Source: Colius striatus
Lineage: Eukaryota; Chordata; Aves; Coliiformes; Coliidae
Reading direction: 5' to 3'
Assembly: GCF_028858725.1 (NCBI RefSeq)
Contig: NC_084767.1
Span: forward strand, 34,025,202-34,089,201
Length of the DNA stretch: 64,000 nt
Part shown: in pieces, positions 10,120 through 24,323 of the stretch
Position numbering within the stretch: the first letter of the stretch is position 1
How the letters are laid out: each line of letters starts with the position of its first letter
Made by a program: the position numbers and the translations under genes
Notes under the pieces: model-generated
What the model was told of the DNA's origin: nothing
Databases searched by the model: none
The model's input: the letters and a program-made list of their open reading frames with translations, nothing else

Positions 10120-13100
10120 TTAATATTGTCTACGTTTCTTTGGTGGAAGGCAAAAAATGCCAGCCTTCTTAGGTGGAGGGGCGGTGCGTCTTTCTAAGGG
10201 GAAGAAGAAAGGATGTGTCAGAGCTTCTTCAAGAGTAATGCGCTTGGCTGGGTCGTACTCCAGCATCTTGCCAAGGAGGTCAAAGAGGTTCTGGTGGTCA
10301 GCGTCCTGGCAGGTCATGAATTCCTTCATCAAGAAAACAAAAAACGGGGGTTTTGGAATCTCATTAATTGCACTTCAAGCTCCCCTCCCCAAACCCCTTT
10401 CCCCTCTGTCCTCTTACCTTCAGTGGCTTACACTGGCTTAACATGTATCTAGCAGCTGGACTCCGTTGATCCCAATCCAGCCGGTCATGAGAGAAGTATC
10501 TGCGTTTCCTTAACCAAACAGACCACGGTTTGTTAACCAAAGATTTGGGCTTGTCCCTGCACTAGAACTTTTATCAGCATGTTTGTTCCCAGCTTGGGGA
10601 CTGACTGGCCCTGTTGCACCTGCCTGACCAGCTTGGTCGATACAGCAAAAGGATAAATCTGAGCTTATTAGACTTTTAAAAAATTTCCTATGAAACCAGA
10701 TCTGAAAATACATAAAACTATAGCAGTCCAGGGAGAGAAAAACATCGTTACCTGCTTCTCTTGGCCATGTCATCTGGCAGGGGCCCCAGGACTCGCTCCA
10801 TCATTGCCAGCTGCTCTTCGTCCCTCCTGGCCTAGAGGGAGAGCAAAAGAGACTTTTTTTTTTTTTCTGTGAGAGGAAGTTAACCACGGAGTAGCCTTAC
10901 TTCAGCGTTGACTGTACGCTGCAGCCAAGAATCCACTTCAGATTCAAGAAAAAAAAAAAAAAGCTGTACTCATCTGTTTCCTGAAGAAAGTTGCCATGTA
11001 CTGGAGGGGTTTTGCCCCTACGGTTCTCTCCAATTTGGCATTAAAGAGAAACGCAGCTTCATTTCTTGCTCAGACCACTCCCCTTAGTTCCCACCTCCCC
11101 CTAGCATGTCTCCACCCAGCTAAGAAGTATTACACACGCAGCATCACTGTGGGGGTTCGCTGTTACCTACATCAAACAGTGTGGATCCAGTGTAATATTC
11201 CACGAGGACACATCCAATGCTCCAAACGTCACAGGGTTGTGACCACCCCAGTCCTGTGAAAAAGATGCAGCAGGTTCACGTTTATAGCACCCTGCAAACA
11301 GTTCAACAGCTCAAGCAAGATACGCAACACTGCTGTAGCCTAACAAACAGGCGTCTTCTGACCTAGGATGACTTCAGGAGCTCTGTAATATCTCGTGGAC
11401 ACCAGACTGCTGTGATACTCAGCGTCATATACCGCGTTGCCGAAGTCCACGACTTTGACGGCTGGATCTTTTATGGTGCGTTCATTGCATTTCTAAATTG
11501 AAACAGGGAGATGCAAGTGACCAAATAAACCCTGACAGTGGCCAAGGGAGAGGTGGGGAAGACGACGGCAACTCACCCATTTGTGGCTATACTTTTTAAC
11601 ATAGTCTGAGTTCACAAATACAATGTTTTCTGGTTTCAGATCTGTATGAGTCAACTTCTTCAGGTGCAAAACTGCCATGTAACAAACACAGTTAGCCAAC
11701 TCTGTCAAGAGAATGTAACAAACAAAGCAAAAAAAACCAAACCAAACCACCCCACAAAAAACTTACAGTTCACAGATTCGCAGATCTGATATGCCATCTG
11801 TCTAATGTGGTCCAGCTCAAAGGGCAGAAAGCCATTCTGTTTAAGGAAGTCATAGGTGCTGAGCCCCAGCAGCTCAAAAACAATGCAGACGTGGTCACGG
11901 TACGTAAACCATTCTAACATCCGGACGCAGTGACTGCAAAAGCAGGGAAATACAGCAAGTTGCGTGACACTCAGATCCACACGTTGTACGTTGCAGAAAG
12001 TGACATCGCAGACACTTGAAAGCCAAAACAAAAGGACAGACGGCTTTGTACACTTACTATCTACCGTTGGGATCCACTGCCTTTAAATGCTGCAGCACCT
12101 GTACTTCTAAGTGAGCTGCCTCCGTGCACGTAGGGACATTTTTTATTATTTTCACAGCTACGTGCCTGTTGTGGCTGAAAAGACAGGTTTCAGCAGTGAT
12201 CAGAACAATTAGCTTTAATGCAGAATATTCGGTAATTATCACCACATACATAGTTTGTAACAATGGCAACCTTATCGTGAAGAGGTGGGGAGTTTTTTTA
12301 AGTACACACTGAACCAAGCTTCATCTATGCACAACCACAACTGAAATATAACCTTTACATTTTAAAAAACACATTCAATGCCTTCTACGTCAGTATTAAA
12401 GGCTAAAGGCCCCACTCACCTCTTCCTTTGTATTTACGACTGTAAACACTCTAGTTTTGTGCCAGTTTGCGCACAGCAAAAACGCCGTGAAACACAAAAT
12501 GACAATTACATCATCACACGATGTCAGGGACCTTGCTCCTCATACAGCCCAGGGGATGGTGCCGGCCCCAGCACTGCCCAGGCTGGGGGATGCTTCACCC
12601 TTCTGTGTCCAGGCCCCCAGACCATGACCTCTCCCAGGCTGAGGCGTGCCGGCAGAAGACGCCCCGTCGCCCCATCCACCAGTCCTGCCCAACCCTTGCG
12701 TCTGGGAGCTGGTTTTAGCACGACATGGCAACAGACATCGGCGTCTGGGAACGGCTCGTGGCCTTACGCAGAGCAGCAGACGAGGACGTAACGGTAAAAC
12801 CTGACACAACGGGGAGGCGCTTCACAAACCACACCGTGATGGCGACGGGAAGAGAAATTACATGCCTTCAGTGAAAGACTTACTCTTCACGATCGATGCA
12901 TTCCACTACTTTTCCAAAGGCACCCGTACCCAAAGTCGCCACCACCTCATCTGTAGAGAAAAGAACTCTCAGGCACGGAAGCTGTGAACTTACTCAGCTA
13001 TTATAAAACCAAGCAAACAAAAATAAACCCAAAAGCCTAAGTGCTATCACTGAAGCTACCCTAGGCTGTGCTGCTTTAAATTGTAAATCTGTTTTGAGAG

Positions 13101-14599
13101 ATGTTATTGGACAACTCTCATGCAGGTGCATTGCCGGGGATCTCCTTCATTAACTTACTATTTTTGGGGGTGAAAAATGGGAGAAAGGAAAAAAAAAAAA
13201 GTATTCAGGTCTACAGAAAAAGAGTAACAATCCCCACCTCCAAACAAAAACGTTAAGATAGAAAGGAAAGGCTTCCAAAGCACCCCTCACAGCTTACGCT
13301 AAAAGGACTTATTCTATCTATCTATCTATTCTAAAAGTTAATAAATTTTAAAAAGTGTTCTATACATCTTGCACTTAGTCTGTCTCCACTCTGACAGATC
13401 AGGTGACCCTCCTCATCCTCTACGTTCTCGGATCCTCTCTCTCGAAGACTCTTCTGGAACCACAGACAATCAATAAACCCGAGTGAATTCAGGTCACGCT
13501 ACAAAATTCATGCAGCAGGGAGATAGTCGGGTAGTCAGATACACGTCGGGACACAAACAGTCGGCAGCAGCAATTTCAAATGCCGTCCCCGGAAATTCAC
13601 AGGGCACGTAGTTCTACAGATTTCTCAATGACTTAAAACACCTTACTAAATAAATTTTCTAAAAAGTAAAAATCTGACATAATCTTCTTGCTCTTTCTGT
13701 GATACTTAGTCAAAAAGCACGCTTAGAAGTTTGTGCTTGGATTTTTGAGTTGGGCTGAGATCGATGCTTATCATAATAAAAATTCTGAAGGCATGAAAGC
13801 AACGTTGCATTTCACGTATTCCAGTTGATGGTTACTACTCATCAATCTGTTCAAATACATCTAATGAACAAATCAAGACTGTGTTCTGTGGTATTACACA
13901 CGTACCTACAAACTACACGTTTTCGATGGAGGCAATAAAAGCTCAGCAAAAAACAATCTCCAAACATTAGCTAAAGGGATAAACAGTTATCAACAGAATT
14001 CCCCAAGTCCCCCCACTCCAGTACTACTGCTGCCCAGCCGAGAATCCATCTCTTTGAAAGAAAAGGATATCCTAACAATTTGTCACACCTCCTGTGGATG
14101 TGGAAGATGGGTACAGTAAGGAGTGTCGGCTCTCCTTTTGCGAGTAGCCTTCCCATCACTTCCCGACGCTTTGGCACTGCCATGCCCACCACATTCTTTC
14201 CGTTCTGTAGCACTGTGCAACTGGTCTCCTTCGCTTGCAGACTGGGTTTCTGAAGGGCTTCTGCAGAGGATCAAAGCAACGTAATAAGAATCATTCTAAT
14301 AGCCCTATCAAGACAGATCTTTTTAGTGGTTTAAAGCTGTAAGACATCTTCCTTGAAAGATCTCCAACCCAAAAACTAATACGTTATCAGATGAGCAGAT
14401 GAGAAAAATAGAACCTTAAAACATCAGCTTGCTGATACTGCTGATGCCAGAAATTAAAAAGCCGTTACCTGCAGTGCTTCTTCCTCTTTTGTGCAGGAGT
14501 TAATGATGTCCTCTTTCTCTTAGAAGAGGCACCAGATCCTTTGGAACCACAACTTTCTCTTTTACCCTGCTTGGAACTAGGTTGCTTGGAAGGAAACAT
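10120..14599 (-). CDS. CLK-type LAMMER kinase, copy 2, intact
   Basis: Exons 5' to 3': 14599-14469, 14260-14089, 13453-13366, 12950-12884, 12174-12058, 11933-11767, 11671-11577, 11492-11363, 11253-11171, 10831-10752, 10508-10418 and 10323-10120. I see no coding difference from copy 1, and all splice dinucleotides are kept. The 9-bp deletion in this unit falls in the intron upstream of coding exon 5. The AATAAA signal is at 10074-10079 on the minus strand. Confidence 0.92.
13314..13329. repeat. CTAT microsatellite, four repeats, unit 2
   Basis: Same length as in unit 1. Confidence 0.9.
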
Positions 14600-14904
14600 C
14601 TGTAACAAAGATACTTTGCTCTTTTAATTACATCCCACAGATGAAGAATTCATTTTCAAAATTAGCACTCTGATGAAGGCTGCATTTTTCTTCAAGCACC
14701 AGCAACCTACTTCTTAGAAACAGTTTTTAAAAGAAGTAGTATGGCTGGGACACTAAACGTACCCAGCGGATGCTGTTTCTGCAAAGCTGCTCGGGCACCC
14801 GAAGGTGCCGAGAAGGCAGGCTGCCGTGGACTTTGGAAGTACGGCATACTACTATCGCCCAGCGTCCCTTCAGAACACTTCAGGAACCTGTCGGAAACTT
14901 TTAC

Positions 14905-15701
14905 CTTGTTTCTTCCCACAGACGCCCGGAGAACTCCTGATGCCGAGTCAAAATGGCAACAAGGCTTCGGTTATGTCTCGCGGCTAACGCCTAATGCAGA
15001 GTGAAAACGACAAAACTTCGGCGCCAAGTTTTATCAGTCGCTACACGTGCCCGTTGCTTCCCTTTCCAATCGTAACCGGACTCTTGCTCCCAAGCCGCGT
15101 CTCCGGCCGCCGCGCCGGGGCTGGGGGCAGCCGTGACGCTCCACGGCGAGAGACGGCGGCGCAGGGCGGGCAGACGCCGTGCCCCCTCCCGCGGCAGGCT
15201 CCCCTCTCCGGGCCAGGGCCACGGCCACGGCCTCCCCGCTAAACACACCGAAGCCATTTTCTCCCCGCCCGGCACAAGCAGCGGGCAGATAACGTCGTGT
15301 CTTGCAGCGAGGCGGGGTCACCTAGGCGCCCCCGCCCCCGGCCGCCCTCCCACCGCGGCAGCAGCCAACCTCCCTCCCTCTCTCCGCGCCTGCCTCCCTC
15401 CGCCCCGCCCCGGCCCGCCTGCCCGGCCCCCGACGCCGTCCCTCGGCTCTGCCCCGCCGCCCGCGCTCCTCCCCTCGCCCCCACCTCCGCTCTGTCTGAC
15501 GGCGACACACGGAATGAAGCAGCCGCCAGCCTGCAGCCCGCGGCCAGCGGCGTGGCGTTGCTAGGACGCGCCTGGCCTTGGGCTGCTGGGTCACAAACCC
15601 CGCACACGCGGCTTCGCGGGAGGAGGGCCCCCCCCCACCCGCACCCCCATCGCGGGACGGGACCGGCTCCCCGACTCTCGCTGCCCGCCTCGTGGCCTTG
15701 A
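14905..15701 (-). promoter_or_regulatory. CpG island/promoter, unit 2
   Basis: Same island, with the candidate first-exon donor just left of 14905. The C-run near 15630 is one base longer than in unit 1, which breaks the longest shadow frame and supports a non-coding status. Confidence 0.58.
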
Positions 15702-16866
15702 AGTAAAACAACCGTGCAAAACCTTCACCCGTTTTCCTGCCACCAACTTTAGAAGGCAAGGAAAGGAAAAAAACCACCCCAAATTAAAAAGTCCGTTGAA
15801 GAATGACTGCTAGAAGACAGTGCTTGTGTGTGTGTGTGACTCTGCAGTGCCACATCGCCATTTTTCACCCTTGAGGAAACAGCTTTGTTATTTGTCTGTC
15901 TCCCTCGACAAATTAAGAGGCTCTCAAGTCAGCTCTAAAGCAACAGCAGCTTAAAGGACCGCGTATAACTCGCAAAGGTATCTTTGTAGATCACTGGCAT
16001 TGAAAACATTTCCAAGTACTTGAACGTTCTGTGCGTTGGGCTTCACGGTGTCTCACGGTATCCTTTTACTAGTTTTGAATCATGCTTTTGAGATCACGAA
16101 ATACCTCCTGTAAAACAAACTACACGCAGCTCTTCCAGTAAGTGTACAGATCAGTCTTCCATACCCACAGAACGAAAAAAGACAAACAAACCTAACACAG
16201 CTTTCCACAATAACTAACCTTTGCTTCTGCTGCTCTTCACTACTGCTGCCAACATGGTAGTTTAAGTCACCAAGACCAACCCTCTCGCCACAGCATCACC
16301 TCTCTCAGAGGAGCTCTCAAGCCCCTCGGCCAACTATCAGCCGTCACCTCACGTGCAATCTGCCTTACGTGGAAAAAGAGCAGCTAAGGATAAAACGGTT
16401 CTGAAACACAACAGCCTTGTACACACCAGCTCTCTAAACAAATTAAACCAGTCCTGGAATAGTTTCCAGTCCAGTGCCACATGTCAGCATTGGAAATTAT
16501 TGTCCCCTTTGCACTGCAGGAAAGTCTCCAGTATGTCCTTCTGCACGGCAGCAGTGTCAGCGTGGCAGTCAAACACTCAGTTGTATGCCTCTGTCTGCTT
16601 GCTATTGCCGCTGGTTACGTGGAAGAGACGGGAAGGTAACAGAGATGAAATAATTAAACCCTTTACCTGACTGACTGAAGTGTTATGACAAAACGTACTA
16701 AGTCTGGAGCAAGGCCTAAGAGTGTTAAGCAACGCTCCATACAGAACAGAGAAACTTTATCCCAGAGAGAGGGTACCGATTAACTCTGCTTCGGTAACCT
16801 GTACCTGGCATGCCTTTGCCTTTCCCTTGCACTTAAGTTCTTTATTTTAAGAGGCAATATCTCAAA

Positions 16867-17163
16867 ATGGGAAATACTGGTCTGAAGCAGAGTGCGAGCC
16901 AGCTGGACCTGGACCTCCCAAGGACCACAAAGCATATATACGAGAGCGGAGTGTGCTATCGACCAAGTCCAAAGAGAGGGAAGAAGTTCATAATGGGAGG
17001 AACTGTGGGTAATCCTTCCTGTCCAAGGCCTCTCACGCATAGTCGGAACTCAAAATATACGTACTGTAGAGTCAGAGATGTGGAACGAGTTGATTTTTTC
17101 CTACTTTATGAACGCAAACTGATGCCAAAATGCACGTTGAAGGTTTACAACAAGGAAGAGTAG
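16867..17163 (+). CDS. Unidentified 98-residue frame, copy 2
   Basis: Full-length frame with the Arg allele (CGA) at the variable codon, a silent ACC for ACT and a silent AAG for AAA relative to copy 1. Confidence 0.4.
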   Translation: MGNTGLKQSASQLDLDLPRTTKHIYESGVCYRPSPKRGKKFIMGGTVGNPSCPRPLTHSRNSKYTYCRVRDVERVDFFLLYERKLMPKCTLKVYNKEE

Positions 17164-17240
17164 AACATTCCGCTTTTCCCAGTATGTCCAAGGTAGAGAA
17201 CTTTTGATGTGTACAAATCATTTTCCCTTCCCTGCTATAG

Positions 17241-18200
17241 TTAGTTTAGGTTACGCTTTCGGTTGTTATCGCATATCCTTGCGTGGCGAGTTCCATTCAC
17301 GACGAAGCTGCTGCCATCTGTGAACAGTTTCCATTCAGGGTTTTCAGGAGGATCATCCTTCAGGTCCTCTCTGTTGGAATATGTATGTTCAATGGTTGCA
17401 ACGCAGTCGTGTTCCAGTTGTTGCTCTTCCTGTGAGGTACTGGGAAACACTGCAGGATTTAGAAGGTTAGTCGTTTTCAACACTACATCATCCTGCGCAG
17501 TGAGAATTACCTGGTATTTCATCATTCGCCTCGGGGATAATCCATGTCCCCCCTTTTGCTCCAAGACTGTGGTTACCATATGTGGCACATAGACTGAAAC
17601 AGCCCTTCCCAAGGTCAGCTTTCTTGCTTCTTGGATCAGTATGACGGTTACACCTACTGCTCGCAGGCAAGAAGGCCATCCCCTGCTCACCAAGTCCTGT
17701 TGTTTGCAAAAATATCCCACCGGTCTCTTCCAGCTTCCTAGTTTCATGATACGGTGAATGAGACTTACAGCAGTTCCGCTTGCAAAGTAAACTGTAAAAA
17801 GCCTCCAAAGTGAAAAGGCCAGGGCTTGCGTGCTGACTTGGTGTGACACTGTGGTTCCTACCCTCTGCTCCACGTAAACCCCACGCGTATGTGGTTTGTC
17901 CATCTCCTCGGGGACTTTGTCACCTCTCTGCGATGCTTCCAGCAGAGAGCTGTCCTCTCTTCCACGGGCTGGGGAAGGCAACTGCCGCGCTCCTGGGCAC
18001 TCCGTGTCCTGAGAAGCTGCTGTGGCGGCAGTGCCGGAAAAGCGCGAGGGGGGCGGGGAAAGGCAGGTAGGAGGAGCTCTGGCAGCCACGGCCCTGCCTT
18101 CTCCTGGAGTTACGGGCTGCCGCACTACACACCGGGGCGGGTCTTCACCCTTGTCCCGAGGTGCTAGGCCGTGCTTGGGGCAGCGGCCGCCAGGCACCAC
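17241..18200 (-). mobile_element. Retroviral pol remnant, unit 3
   Basis: The frame is open. Replacements relative to unit 2 include R9K, E16D, C93G, S170L, S224R, S276N and G311D. Arg224 and Asn276 are private to this copy. Confidence 0.72.
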
Positions 18201-18747
18201 GGCTCAGAGGTAAGGCAGGCTACGCTCTGTTTTATGCTGGCACTTGCCACGTTTTAAAGCAAACAGCTTGTCTGGGCCCCGAAACTCTGAATTTGTAACA
18301 AATTCTCACAACAGCTCATCACTGAAGAAAGGTTGGGTGAAAGCGGGGAGGGGAGACTGGCGTAAGCATTAACTGAAATAGCGGCAGCAGAATATTCAAA
18401 GCATAAACAAGGTGGGGTCAGGCTGGGGGCCCTTCCCTGCTACTCTCGGCTGCCCGACTTTTTAATTTCTTTTTCTCAACAAATAAAGGGCACCTTTCTG
18501 TACGCTTCACGTGAAGGGCTGTCTCTGTTCCCTTCCCCAAAAGGGACACTGAAGGGGGAAAAAAACCCAAATCTGTCCTAGGTCTTTTTGCTCCTCTCAG
18601 GATGGTTAAATAAAACATAATTAAGAGAAGAATTCCTGGCTGTTAGGAGGCCTGTTTCACAAAATGCTTCCCACACGTGTTTAAAGTGCAAACAACCTGA
18701 GTTTATTTAACAGTCAAAACTCAGCTGAATTAACTTAGTTAACTAAC

Positions 18748-21700
18748 TTAATATTGTCTACGTTTCTTTGGTGGAAGGCAAAAAATGCCAGCCTTCTTAG
18801 GTGGAGGGGCGGTGCGTCTTTCTAAGGGGAAGAAGAAAGGATGTGTCAGAGCTTCTTCAAGAGTAATGCGCTTGGCTGGGTCGTACTCCAGCATCTTGCC
18901 AAGGAGGTCAAAGAGGTTCTGGTGGTCAGCGTCCTGGCAGGTCATGAATTCCTTCATCAAGAAAACAAAAAACGGGGGTTTTGGAATCTCATTAATTGCA
19001 CTTCAAGCTCCCCTCCCCAAACCCCTTTCCCCTCTGTCCTCTTACCTTCAGTGGCTTACACTGGCTTAACATGTATCTAGCAGCTGGACTCCGTTGATCC
19101 CAATCCAGCCGGTCATGAGAGAAGTATCTGCGTTTCCTTAACCAAACAGACCACGGTTTGTTAACCAAAGATTTGGGCTTGTCCCTGCACTAGAACTTTT
19201 ATCAGCATGTTTGTTCCCAGCTTGGGGACTGACTGGCCCTGTTGCACCTGCCTGACCAGCTTGGTCGATACAGCAAAAGGATAAATCTGAGCTTATTAGA
19301 CTTTTAAAAAATTTCCTACGAAACCAGATCTGAAAATACATAAAACTATAGCAGTCCAGGGAGAGAAAAACATCGTTACCTGCTTCTCTTGGCCATGTCA
19401 TCTGGCAGGGGCCCCAGGACTCGCTCCATCATTGCCAGCTGCTCTTCGTCCCTCCTGGCCTAGAGGGAGAGCAAAAGAGACTTTTTTTTTTTTTCTGTGA
19501 GAGGAAGTTAACCACGGAGTAGCCTTACTTCAGCGTTGACTGTACGCTGCAGCCAAGAATCCACTTCAGATTCAAGAAAAAAAAAAAAAAGCTGTACTCA
19601 TCTGTTTCCTGAAGAAAGTTGCCATGTACTGGAGGGGTTTTGCCCCTACGGTTCTCTCCAATTTGGCATTAAAGAGAAACGCAGCTTCATTTCTTGCTCA
19701 GACCACTCCCCTTAGTTCCCACCTCCCCCTAGCATGTCTCCACCCAGCTAAGAAGTATTACACACGCAGCATCACTGTGGGGGTTCGCTGTTACCTACAT
19801 CAAACAGTGTGGATCCAGTGTAATATTCCACGAGGACACATCCAATGCTCCAAACGTCACAGGGTTGTGACCACCCCAGTCCTGTGAAAAAGATGCAGCA
19901 GGTTCACGTTTATAGCACCCTGCAAACAGTTCAACAGCTCAAGCAAGATACGCAACACTGCTGTAGCCTAACAAACAGGCGTCTTCTGACCTAGGATGAC
20001 TTCAGGAGCTCTGTAATATCTCGTGGACACCAGACTGCTGTGATACTCAGCGTCATATACCGCGTTGCCGAAGTCCACGACTTTGACGGCTGGATCTTTT
20101 ATGGTGCGTTCATTGCATTTCTAAATTGAAACAGGGAGATGCAAGTGACCAAATAAACCCTGACAGTGGCCAAGGGAGAGGTGGGGAAGACGACGGCAAC
20201 TCACCCATTTGTGGCTATACTTTTTAACATAGTCTGAGTTCACAAATACAATGTTTTCTGGTTTCAGATCTGTATGAGTCAACTTCTTCAGGTGCAAAAC
20301 TGCCATGTAACAAACACAGTTAGCCAACTCTGTCAAGAGAATGTAACAAACAAAGCAAAAAAAACCAAACCAAACCACCCCACAAAAAACTTACAGTTCA
20401 CAGATTCGCAGATCTGATATGCCATCTGTCTAATGTGGTCCAGCTCAAAGGGCAGAAAGCCATTCTGTTTAAGGAAGTCATAGGTGCTGAGCCCCAGCAG
20501 CTCAAAAACAATGCAGACGTGGTCACGGTACGTAAACCATTCTAACATCCGGACGCAGTGACTGCAAAAGCAGGGAAATACAGCAAGTTGCGTGACACTC
20601 AGATCCACACGTTGTACGTTGCAGAAAGTGACATCGCAGACACTTGAAAGCCAAAACAAAAGGACAGACGGCTTTGTACACTTACTATCTACCGTTGGGA
20701 TCCACTGCCTTTAAATGCTGCAGCACCTGTACTTCTAAGTGAGCTGCCTCCGTGCACGTAGGGACATTTTTTATTATTTTCACAGCTACGTGCCTGTTGT
20801 GGCTGAAAAGACAGGTTTCAGCAGTGATCAGAACAATTAGCTTTAATGCAGAATATTCGGTAATTATCACCACATACATAGTTTGTAACAATGGCAACCT
20901 TATCGTGAAGAGGTGGGGAGTTTTTTTAAGTACACACTGAACCAAGCTTCATCTATGCACAACCACAACTGAAATATAACCTTTACATTTTAAAAAACAC
21001 ATTCAATGCCTTCTACGTCAGTATTAAAGGCTAAAGGCCCCACTCACCTCTTCCTTTGTATTTACGACTGTAAACACTCTAGTTTTGTGCCAGTTTGCGC
21101 ACAGCAAAAACGCCGTGAAACACAAAATGACAATTACATCATCACACGATGTCAGGGACCTTGCTCCTCATACAGCCCAGGGGATGGTGCCGGCCCCAGC
21201 ACTGCCCAGGCTGGGGGATGCTTCACCCTTCTGTGTCCAGGCCCCCAGACCATGACCTCTCCCAGGCTGAGGCGTGCCGGCAGAAGACGCCCCGTCGCCC
21301 CATCCACCAGTCCTGCCCAACCCTTGCGTCTGGGAGCTGGTTTTAGCACGACATGGCAACAGACATCGGCGTCTGGGAACGGCTCGTGGCCTTACGCAGA
21401 GCAGCAGACGAGGACGTAACAGTAAAACCTGACACAACGGGGAGGCGCTTCACAAACCACACCGTGATGGCGACGGGAAGAGAAATTACATGCCTTCAGT
21501 GAAAGACTTACTCTTCACGATCGATGCATTCCACTACTTTTCCAAAGGCACCCGTACCCAAAGTCGCCACCACCTCATCTGTAGAGAAAAGAACTCTCAG
21601 GCACGGAAGCTGTGAACTTACTCAGCTATTATAAAACCAAGCAAACAAAAATAAACCCAAAAGCCTAAGTGCTATCACTGAAGCTACCCTAGGCTGTGCT

Positions 21701-23227
21701 GCTTTAAATTGTAAATCTGTTTTGAGAGATGTTATTGGACAACTCTCATGCAGGTGCATTGCCGGGGATCTCCTTCATTAACTTACTATTTTTGGGGGTG
21801 AAAAATGGGAGAAAGGAAAAAAAAAAAAGTATTCAGGTCTACAGAAAAAGAGTAACAATCCCCACCTCCAAACAAAAACGTTAAGATAGAAAGGAAAGGC
21901 TTCCAAAGCACCCCTCACAGCTTACGCTAAAAGGACTTATTCTATCTATCTATCTATTCTAAAAGTTAATAAATTTTAAAAAGTGTTCTATACATCTTGC
22001 ACTTAGTCTGTCTCCACTCTGACAGATCAGGTGACCCTCCTCATCCTCTACGTTCTCGGATCCTCTCTCTCGAAGACTCTTCTGGAACCACAGACAATCA
22101 ATAAACCCGAGTGAATTCAGGTCACGCTACAAAATTCATGCAGCAGGGAGATAGTCGGGTAGTCAGATACACGTCGGGACACAAACAGTCGGCAGCAGCA
22201 ATTTCAAATGCCGTCCCCGGAAATTCACAGGGCACGTAGTTCTACAGATTTCTCAATGACTTAAAACACCTTCCTAAATAAATTTTCTAAAAAGTAAAAA
22301 TCTGACATAATCTTCTTGCTCTTTCTGTGATGCTTAGTCAAAAAGCACGCTTAGAAGTTTGTGCTTGGATTTTTGAGTTGGGCTGAGATCGATGCTTATC
22401 ATAATAAAAATTCTGAAGGCATGAAAGCAACGTTGCATTTCACGTATTCCAGTTGATGGTTACTACTCATCAATCTGTTCAAATACATCTAATGAACAAA
22501 TCAAGACTGTGTTCTGTGGTATTACACACGTACCTACAAACTACACGTTTTCGATGGAGGCAATAAAAGCTCAGCAAAAAACAATCTCCAAACATTAGCT
22601 AAAGGGATAAACAGTTATCAACAGAATTCCCCAAGTCCCCCCACTCCAGTACTACTGCTGCCCAGCCGAGAATCCATCTCTTTGAAAGAAAAGGATATCC
22701 TAACAATTTGTCACACCTCCTGTGGATGTGGAAGATGGGTACAGTAAGGAGTGTCGGCTCTCCTTTTGCGAGTAGCCTTCCCATCACTTCCCGATGCTTT
22801 GGCACAGCCATGCCCACCACATTCTTTCCGTTCTGTAGCACTGTGCAACTGGTCTCCTTCGCTTGCAGACTGGGTTTCTGAAGGGCTTCTGCAGAGGATC
22901 AAAGCAACGTAATAAGAATCATTCTAATAGCCCTATCAAGACAGATCTTTTTAGTGGTTTAAAGCTGTAAGACATCTTCCTTGAAAGATCTCCAACCCAA
23001 AAACTAATACGTTATCAGATGAGCAGATGAGAATAATAGAACCTTAAAACATCAGCTTGCTGATACTGCTGATGCCAGAAATTAAAAAGCCGTTACCTGC
23101 AGTGCTTCTTCCTCTTTTGTGCAGGAGTTAATGATGTCCTCTTTCTCTTAGAAGAGGCACCAGATCCTTTGGAACCACAACTTTCTCTTTTACCCTGCTT
23201 GGAACTAGGTTGCTTGGAAGGAAACAT
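18748..23227 (-). CDS. CLK-type LAMMER kinase, copy 3, intact
   Basis: Exons 5' to 3': 23227-23097, 22888-22717, 22081-21994, 21578-21512, 20802-20686, 20561-20395, 20299-20205, 20120-19991, 19881-19799, 19459-19380, 19136-19046 and 18951-18748. Relative to copy 1, coding exon 2 has Ser72 to Cys (change at about 22806) and a silent change in Ala75. Both fall in the low-complexity N-terminal region, outside the kinase domain. The AATAAA signal is at 18702-18707. Confidence 0.92.
21942..21957. repeat. CTAT microsatellite, four repeats, unit 3
   Basis: Same length as in units 1 and 2. The next unit to the right (unit 4) has the contracted form. Confidence 0.9.
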
Positions 23228-23532
23228 CTGTAACAAAGATACTTTGCTCTTTTAATTACATCCCACAGATGAAGAATTCATTTTCAAAATTAGCACTCTG
23301 ATGAAGGCTGCATTTTTCTTCAAGCACCAGCAACCTACTTCTTAGAAACAGTTTTTAAAAGAAGTAGTATGGCTGGGACACTAAACGTACCCAGCGGATG
23401 CTGTTTCTGCAAAGCTGCTCGGGCACCCGAAGGTGCCGAGAAGGCAGGCTGCCGTGGACTTTGGAAGTACGGCATACTACTATCGCCCAGCGTCCCTTCA
23501 GAACACTTCAGGAACCTGTCGGAAACTTTTAC

Positions 23533-24323
23533 CTTGTTTCTTCCCACAGACGCCCGGAGAACTCCTGATGCCGAGTCAAAATGGCAACAAGGCTTCGGTT
23601 ATGTCTCGCGGCTAACGCCTAATGCAGAGTGAAAACGACAAAACTTCGGCGCCAAGTTTTATCAGTCGCTACACGTGCCCGTTGCTTCCCTTTCCAATCG
23701 TAACCGGACTCTTGCTCCCAAGCCGCGTCTCCGGCCGCCGCGCCGGGGCTGGGGGCAGCCGTGACGCTCCACGGCGAGAGACGGCGGCGCAGGGCGGGCA
23801 GACGCCGTGCCCCCTCCCGCGGCAGGCTCCCCTCTCCGGGCCAGGGCCACGGCCTCCCCGCTAAACACACCGAAGCCATTTTCTCCCCGCCCGGCACAAG
23901 CAGCGGGCAGATAACGTCGTGTCTTGCAGCGAGGCGGGGTCACCTAGGCGCCCCCGCCCCCGGCCGCCCTCCCACCGCGGCAGCAGCCAACCTCCCTCCC
24001 TCTCTCCGCGCCTGCCTCCCTCCGCCCCGCCCCGGCCCGCCTGCCCGGCCCCCGACGCCGTCCCTCGGCTCTGCCCCGCCGCCCGCGCTCCTCCCCTCGC
24101 CCCCACCTCCGCTCTGTCTGACGGCGACACACGGAATGAAGCAGCCGCCAGCCTGCAGCCCGCGGCCAGCGGCGTGGCGTTGCTAGGACGCGCCTGGCCT
24201 TGGGCTGCTGGGTCACAAACCCCGCACACGCGGCTTCGCGGGAGGAGGGCCCCCCCCCACCCGCACCCCCATCGCGGGACGGGACCGGCTCCCCGACTCT
24301 CGCTGCCCGCCTCGTGGCCTTGA
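23533..24323 (-). promoter_or_regulatory. CpG island/promoter, unit 3
   Basis: Island with a private 6-bp contraction near 23845, where one CCACGG-type hexamer is absent. The YY1-like, E2F-like and donor elements are retained. Confidence 0.58.

Larger units (their letters stand above)
8637..17264. repeat. Array unit 2
   Basis: 8628 bp. It shares with unit 3 the 9-bp deletion just downstream of 12310 (intron upstream of coding exon 5) and the four-repeat CTAT tract at 13314-13329. Its GT run near 15827 reads uninterrupted, where unit 1 has a GC step. It carries the Arg allele (CGA) of the 98-codon frame. Confidence 0.97.
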